Shown: positions 62,292-64,000 of the stretch, piece after piece
How positions within the stretch are numbered: position 1 is the first letter of the stretch
Layout of the letters: each line of letters opens with the position of its first letter
NCBI RefSeq assembly: GCF_020554865.1
Contig: NZ_JAJCIC010000005.1
Location: forward strand, 1 to 64,000
Length of the DNA stretch: 64,000 nt
From: Lacrimispora sp. 210928-DFI.3.58
GTDB taxonomy: Bacteria; Bacillota; Clostridia; Lachnospirales; Lachnospiraceae
Direction: 5' to 3'
The notes under the pieces: model-generated
What the model saw: the letters and a program-made list of their open reading frames with translations, nothing else
Told to the model about the DNA's origin: nothing
The model's database searches: none
Translations under genes and position numbers: made by a program

Positions 62292-62633
62292 ATGATTGGA
62301 ACAGATGAAAACCGGGCGGTGCTTCATGTGGAGGTCATCTTCTGGAGCGGCAAACGAAAAATACCACCCAGCCTGGTCAGTGGAAAGTATTGTCCCCATT
62401 TTGTGGTTATTGGAACTACGGAATATCTGGGTGTATGCTTTCTGGACGGAACCGAGTGTACATTTGATACACCGGCCTTGGGAAATGCCCAGCCCCTCTA
62501 TCCAGATACCATTGACTATGCTCCGCTGGAAAACAATGCGGAATTTTTGATCTATGAGGGAGCCAATGCCGTTGGCAAAGGCCGGGTGCTGGGCCGGACC
62601 GTTCCCTATCAAGTGAAACAACAACGAAAGTAG
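62292..62633 (+). CDS. EF-Tu-domain-like small protein
   Basis: A 113-aa beta-rich protein. The order SGKYCPHFVVIGTTEYLGVCFLDG, then ALGNAQPLYPDTIDYAPL, and NAEFLIYEGANAVGKGRVL is that of a translation-factor beta-barrel (EF-Tu domain-like) found in small stand-alone proteins of immunity clusters. AAGAGGAG precedes the ATG. Confidence 0.55.
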   Translation: MIGTDENRAVLHVEVIFWSGKRKIPPSLVSGKYCPHFVVIGTTEYLGVCFLDGTECTFDTPALGNAQPLYPDTIDYAPLENNAEFLIYEGANAVGKGRVLGRTVPYQVKQQRK

Positions 62634-62640
62634 GTGCCTT

Positions 62641-63720
62641 ATGTACCAAATTGCATATATTGGCCGCTGGGAGACAATCCCGGAAACGGCTGCCGCCATC
62701 TGTGACCATGACACTCCCAAGCTGGAGGCGCTGCTCCAAGGCGGTCTGGATTTAGATGTACCCATCCAGCTCAGCGAATACATCAAGCTGATGCCATTGG
62801 AGATCGCGGTTTTTCGGAATGATGTGCCCATGATCCACTTCCTGCTGGAGCATGGAGCTGATCCCGGTCTGGCAGAGGAACAGCCCCTGCTGCTCACCGC
62901 TGCCCGCTGTTGTGGGCCAGAGGTGGTGGCGCTCTTTGCTGGACAGGCCGCAAAACTCAGCCCGAAGCAGAAAGAGCGGGCCTTCCAGGAAGTGCGCTGG
63001 GGCAAGCGCCCGGAGAATATCCAGGTGCTGGAGCAAGCCGGGATCACAGTGGACAAGTTTGGCGGCGAGGCGTTCCGGGCGGCGGTGTCTGATGGGCAGG
63101 CCGAGCTTGCAAAACTGCTGCTGGAAAAAGGGGCGGACATCAATTACCACAAGCCGGACATGGTGTTCCCTTACGCCTCCACCCCTGTCACCGAGGCCGC
63201 CCGCTCAAACAATTTCCTCATGGTGCGCTGGCTGGTGGAACAGGGGGCAGACATCACCCTTGTTGACAAATACGGCGACCGTCCCTACAGTGTGGCGGTT
63301 CAGAACAAGAATCAGGAGATGGCCGACTACCTGAAGGCCCTGGAGCCGGAGGAATGGCACAACGAGCAGGAAAAGATCCGGCAGCTCATTCCCTACAAGC
63401 TGCCTGCCAAGCTGGTGGAATACTTGAAGACCGGGCCCCTTCGGCTGGAGTTCCCGGAGCAGGAATGGGTGAAGTGGGCGGAACTCTACTCCTTCATGGA
63501 TGTGCAGGAGATGACCTGGAAGCGGAAAAAGCTGCTCTCCCTCATGGCGAAAATGGATAATTACAGCGACTATTTGCTGCTGTGGAGTCCCAGAGATAAG
63601 AAACTCTGCTATCTGGACATTGAGCACGAGGAATTCCATCCCCTGGCCAAATGGGATGACTTCATCGCAGATCCCGGCCGGTATCTGAACGGAATGATCG
63701 AGGGCGAGTTTGAGGAATGA
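62641..63720 (+). CDS. Ankyrin-repeat protein
   Basis: A 359-aa protein with about five ankyrin repeats in residues 20-230, for example IAVFRNDVPMIHFLLEHGADPG, AELAKLLLEKGADINYH and FLMVRWLVEQGADITLVDKYGDRP. The C-terminal 130 residues form a different helical and aromatic-rich domain. Ankyrin proteins are one of the broad immunity families in toxin systems. It follows the EF-Tu-like gene with a 7-base gap. Confidence 0.78.
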   Translation: MYQIAYIGRWETIPETAAAICDHDTPKLEALLQGGLDLDVPIQLSEYIKLMPLEIAVFRNDVPMIHFLLEHGADPGLAEEQPLLLTAARCCGPEVVALFAGQAAKLSPKQKERAFQEVRWGKRPENIQVLEQAGITVDKFGGEAFRAAVSDGQAELAKLLLEKGADINYHKPDMVFPYASTPVTEAARSNNFLMVRWLVEQGADITLVDKYGDRPYSVAVQNKNQEMADYLKALEPEEWHNEQEKIRQLIPYKLPAKLVEYLKTGPLRLEFPEQEWVKWAELYSFMDVQEMTWKRKKLLSLMAKMDNYSDYLLLWSPRDKKLCYLDIEHEEFHPLAKWDDFIADPGRYLNGMIEGEFEE

Positions 63721-63731
63721 GGAGCAAACCG

Positions 63732-63791
63732 ATGACAGAAGAAAACAGAACTTACATCACCCATCTCAAAGCTGCCTGCATTGAGGGGTAA
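63732..63791 (+). CDS. 19-residue frame, possibly a gene remnant
   Basis: A short frame behind GAGGAG ends at TAA 63789-63791. The peptide MTEENRTYITHLKAACIEG looks like the beginning of a longer protein cut short. It may be a remnant left by gene replacement inside the island or simply a leader. Confidence 0.25.
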   Translation: MTEENRTYITHLKAACIEG

Positions 63792-63804
63792 GGAGGATAA
63801 TATT

Positions 63805-64000
63805 ATGAAACTGAACTGTAAACGCATTGATTTTACATATACACCCGGCGAGGAAATCTTCAGCTTTCCCGATGAATCGGGACTGCCCTTTCTTTTCGAT
63901 GTAGAGGAAGAACTGACTGCTGATTCTGCCGCTATGGATGCGGTGGGAAAAATGATCGATGAGGCGGAGAAATTGGCGGAAAAGGCCAAAGCCGCCATCA
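63805..64000 (+). CDS. Partial hypothetical protein running off the window
   Basis: Begins at ATG 63805 behind AGGAGG and is open to the last base (65 codons). Acidic; the sequence KRIDFTYTPGEEIFSFPDESGLPFLFDVEEEL is followed by an Ala- and Lys-rich helix. The rest lies outside. By position it is the next immunity-island gene. Confidence 0.6.
   Translation, partial: MKLNCKRIDFTYTPGEEIFSFPDESGLPFLFDVEEELTADSAAMDAVGKMIDEAEKLAEKAKAAI

Larger units (their letters stand above)
20531..64000. mobile_element. Integrative conjugative element with a Tad-like pilus locus (left end in window, right end outside)
   Basis: The left boundary is placed where the flp reading frame breaks and the base composition falls. 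The element has a type IV secretion set (VirB2-, VirB3-, VirB4-, VirB6-like and an NlpC/P60 hydrolase), a relaxase, a coupling protein, a DUF3991/Toprim protein and anti-restriction genes, which together define a conjugative element. Families such as DUF6133, DUF4320, DUF5688, DUF3852 and YodL fit Lachnospiraceae ICEs. No integrase or excisionase is recognisable here, so the recombination module should lie beyond 64,000. The stretch after about 56,400 is compositionally different cargo or a second insertion. Confidence 0.85.
56529..64000 (+). other. Orphan immunity-gene island (cargo), open at the right edge
   Basis: Eleven or more closely packed genes on one strand, in G+C-rich sequence unlike the preceding element. 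They include DUF2262, SUFU plus DUF2185 (Imm33), Imm17, zinc-ribbon, EF-Tu-like and ankyrin proteins. These families are known as immunity proteins of polymorphic toxin systems. No toxin, secretion tag or toxin end-domain is seen in the 7.4 kb. Gaps are 0-30 bases, and several genes overlap. Confidence 0.7.

Noticed and set aside
56529..64000. The G+C-rich right part as the host chromosome resuming after the ICE
   Set aside because: The expected 3' part of flp and the remaining tad genes do not follow, and no integrase or element end is seen before it; cargo is the simpler reading, although a second insertion is not excluded.

Overview
The window suggests a Gram-positive anaerobe of the Lachnospiraceae (Clostridium cluster XIVa type). 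The evidence is the order gdpP-rplI-dnaB, a VanRS-like two-component pair, a wall hydrolase with four peptidoglycan-binding repeats, strong Shine-Dalgarno sites, many TTG starts, and Lachnospiraceae-type mobile-element families. This is read from protein signatures; no database search was run. I see no rRNA, tRNA or CRISPR array.

Bases 1-20,530 are chromosomal backbone of fairly high G+C. They hold gdpP, rplI, dnaB, a MerR-type regulator, a lipoprotein NlpC/P60 hydrolase, a response regulator and sensor kinase, and then genes on the minus strand: an APH-like kinase, glgB with a GH13 amylase, a DUF2508 protein and an ArsR repressor. A divergent promoter region follows, and then a rightward tad pilus operon (tadV, cpaE-like, cpaF, tadB, tadC, flp). 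The flp-like prepilin is cut off just inside its hydrophobic segment, and a more A+T-rich element begins there.

From about 20,531 to beyond the window lies an integrative conjugative element (ICE). Its left arm has a protective terminator, a gene split at an A7 slippery site, anti-restriction proteins, a Dam methylase, two AbrB-like regulators, YodL and SpoVG. Next comes a second, element-borne tad-like pilus locus: pilin, prepilin peptidase, CpaB, CpaE, CpaF, TadB, TadC, a DUF4320 pseudopilin, a TadE-like protein and two surface proteins. After it is the type IV secretion and DNA-processing part: VirB2-like, VirB6/TrbL, Dcm (with a second gene inside it in another frame), a VirB3/PrgI-like protein, VirB4 split over two genes, an amidoligase and GGCT pair, an NlpC/P60 hydrolase, a candidate oriT, a ribbon-helix-helix protein, a relaxase fused to Sel1 repeats, a DUF3991/Toprim protein and the VirD4 coupling protein. 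No integrase or right end is visible, so both should lie past base 64,000.

From about 56,400 the base composition becomes G+C-rich again. A tightly packed set of small genes follows, with families typical of polymorphic-toxin immunity proteins (zinc-ribbon, DUF2262, SUFU-DUF2185/Imm33, Imm17, ankyrin) and no toxin gene. I read it as an orphan-immunity cargo island.

The most unusual points are: an ICE with its own Tad system sitting inside the host tad pilin gene, with a different prepilin cleavage motif; the gene inside dcm; the immunity island; the amidoligase/GGCT pair; the A7 frameshift gene; and three genes whose only well-spaced start codon is ATC or ATA.
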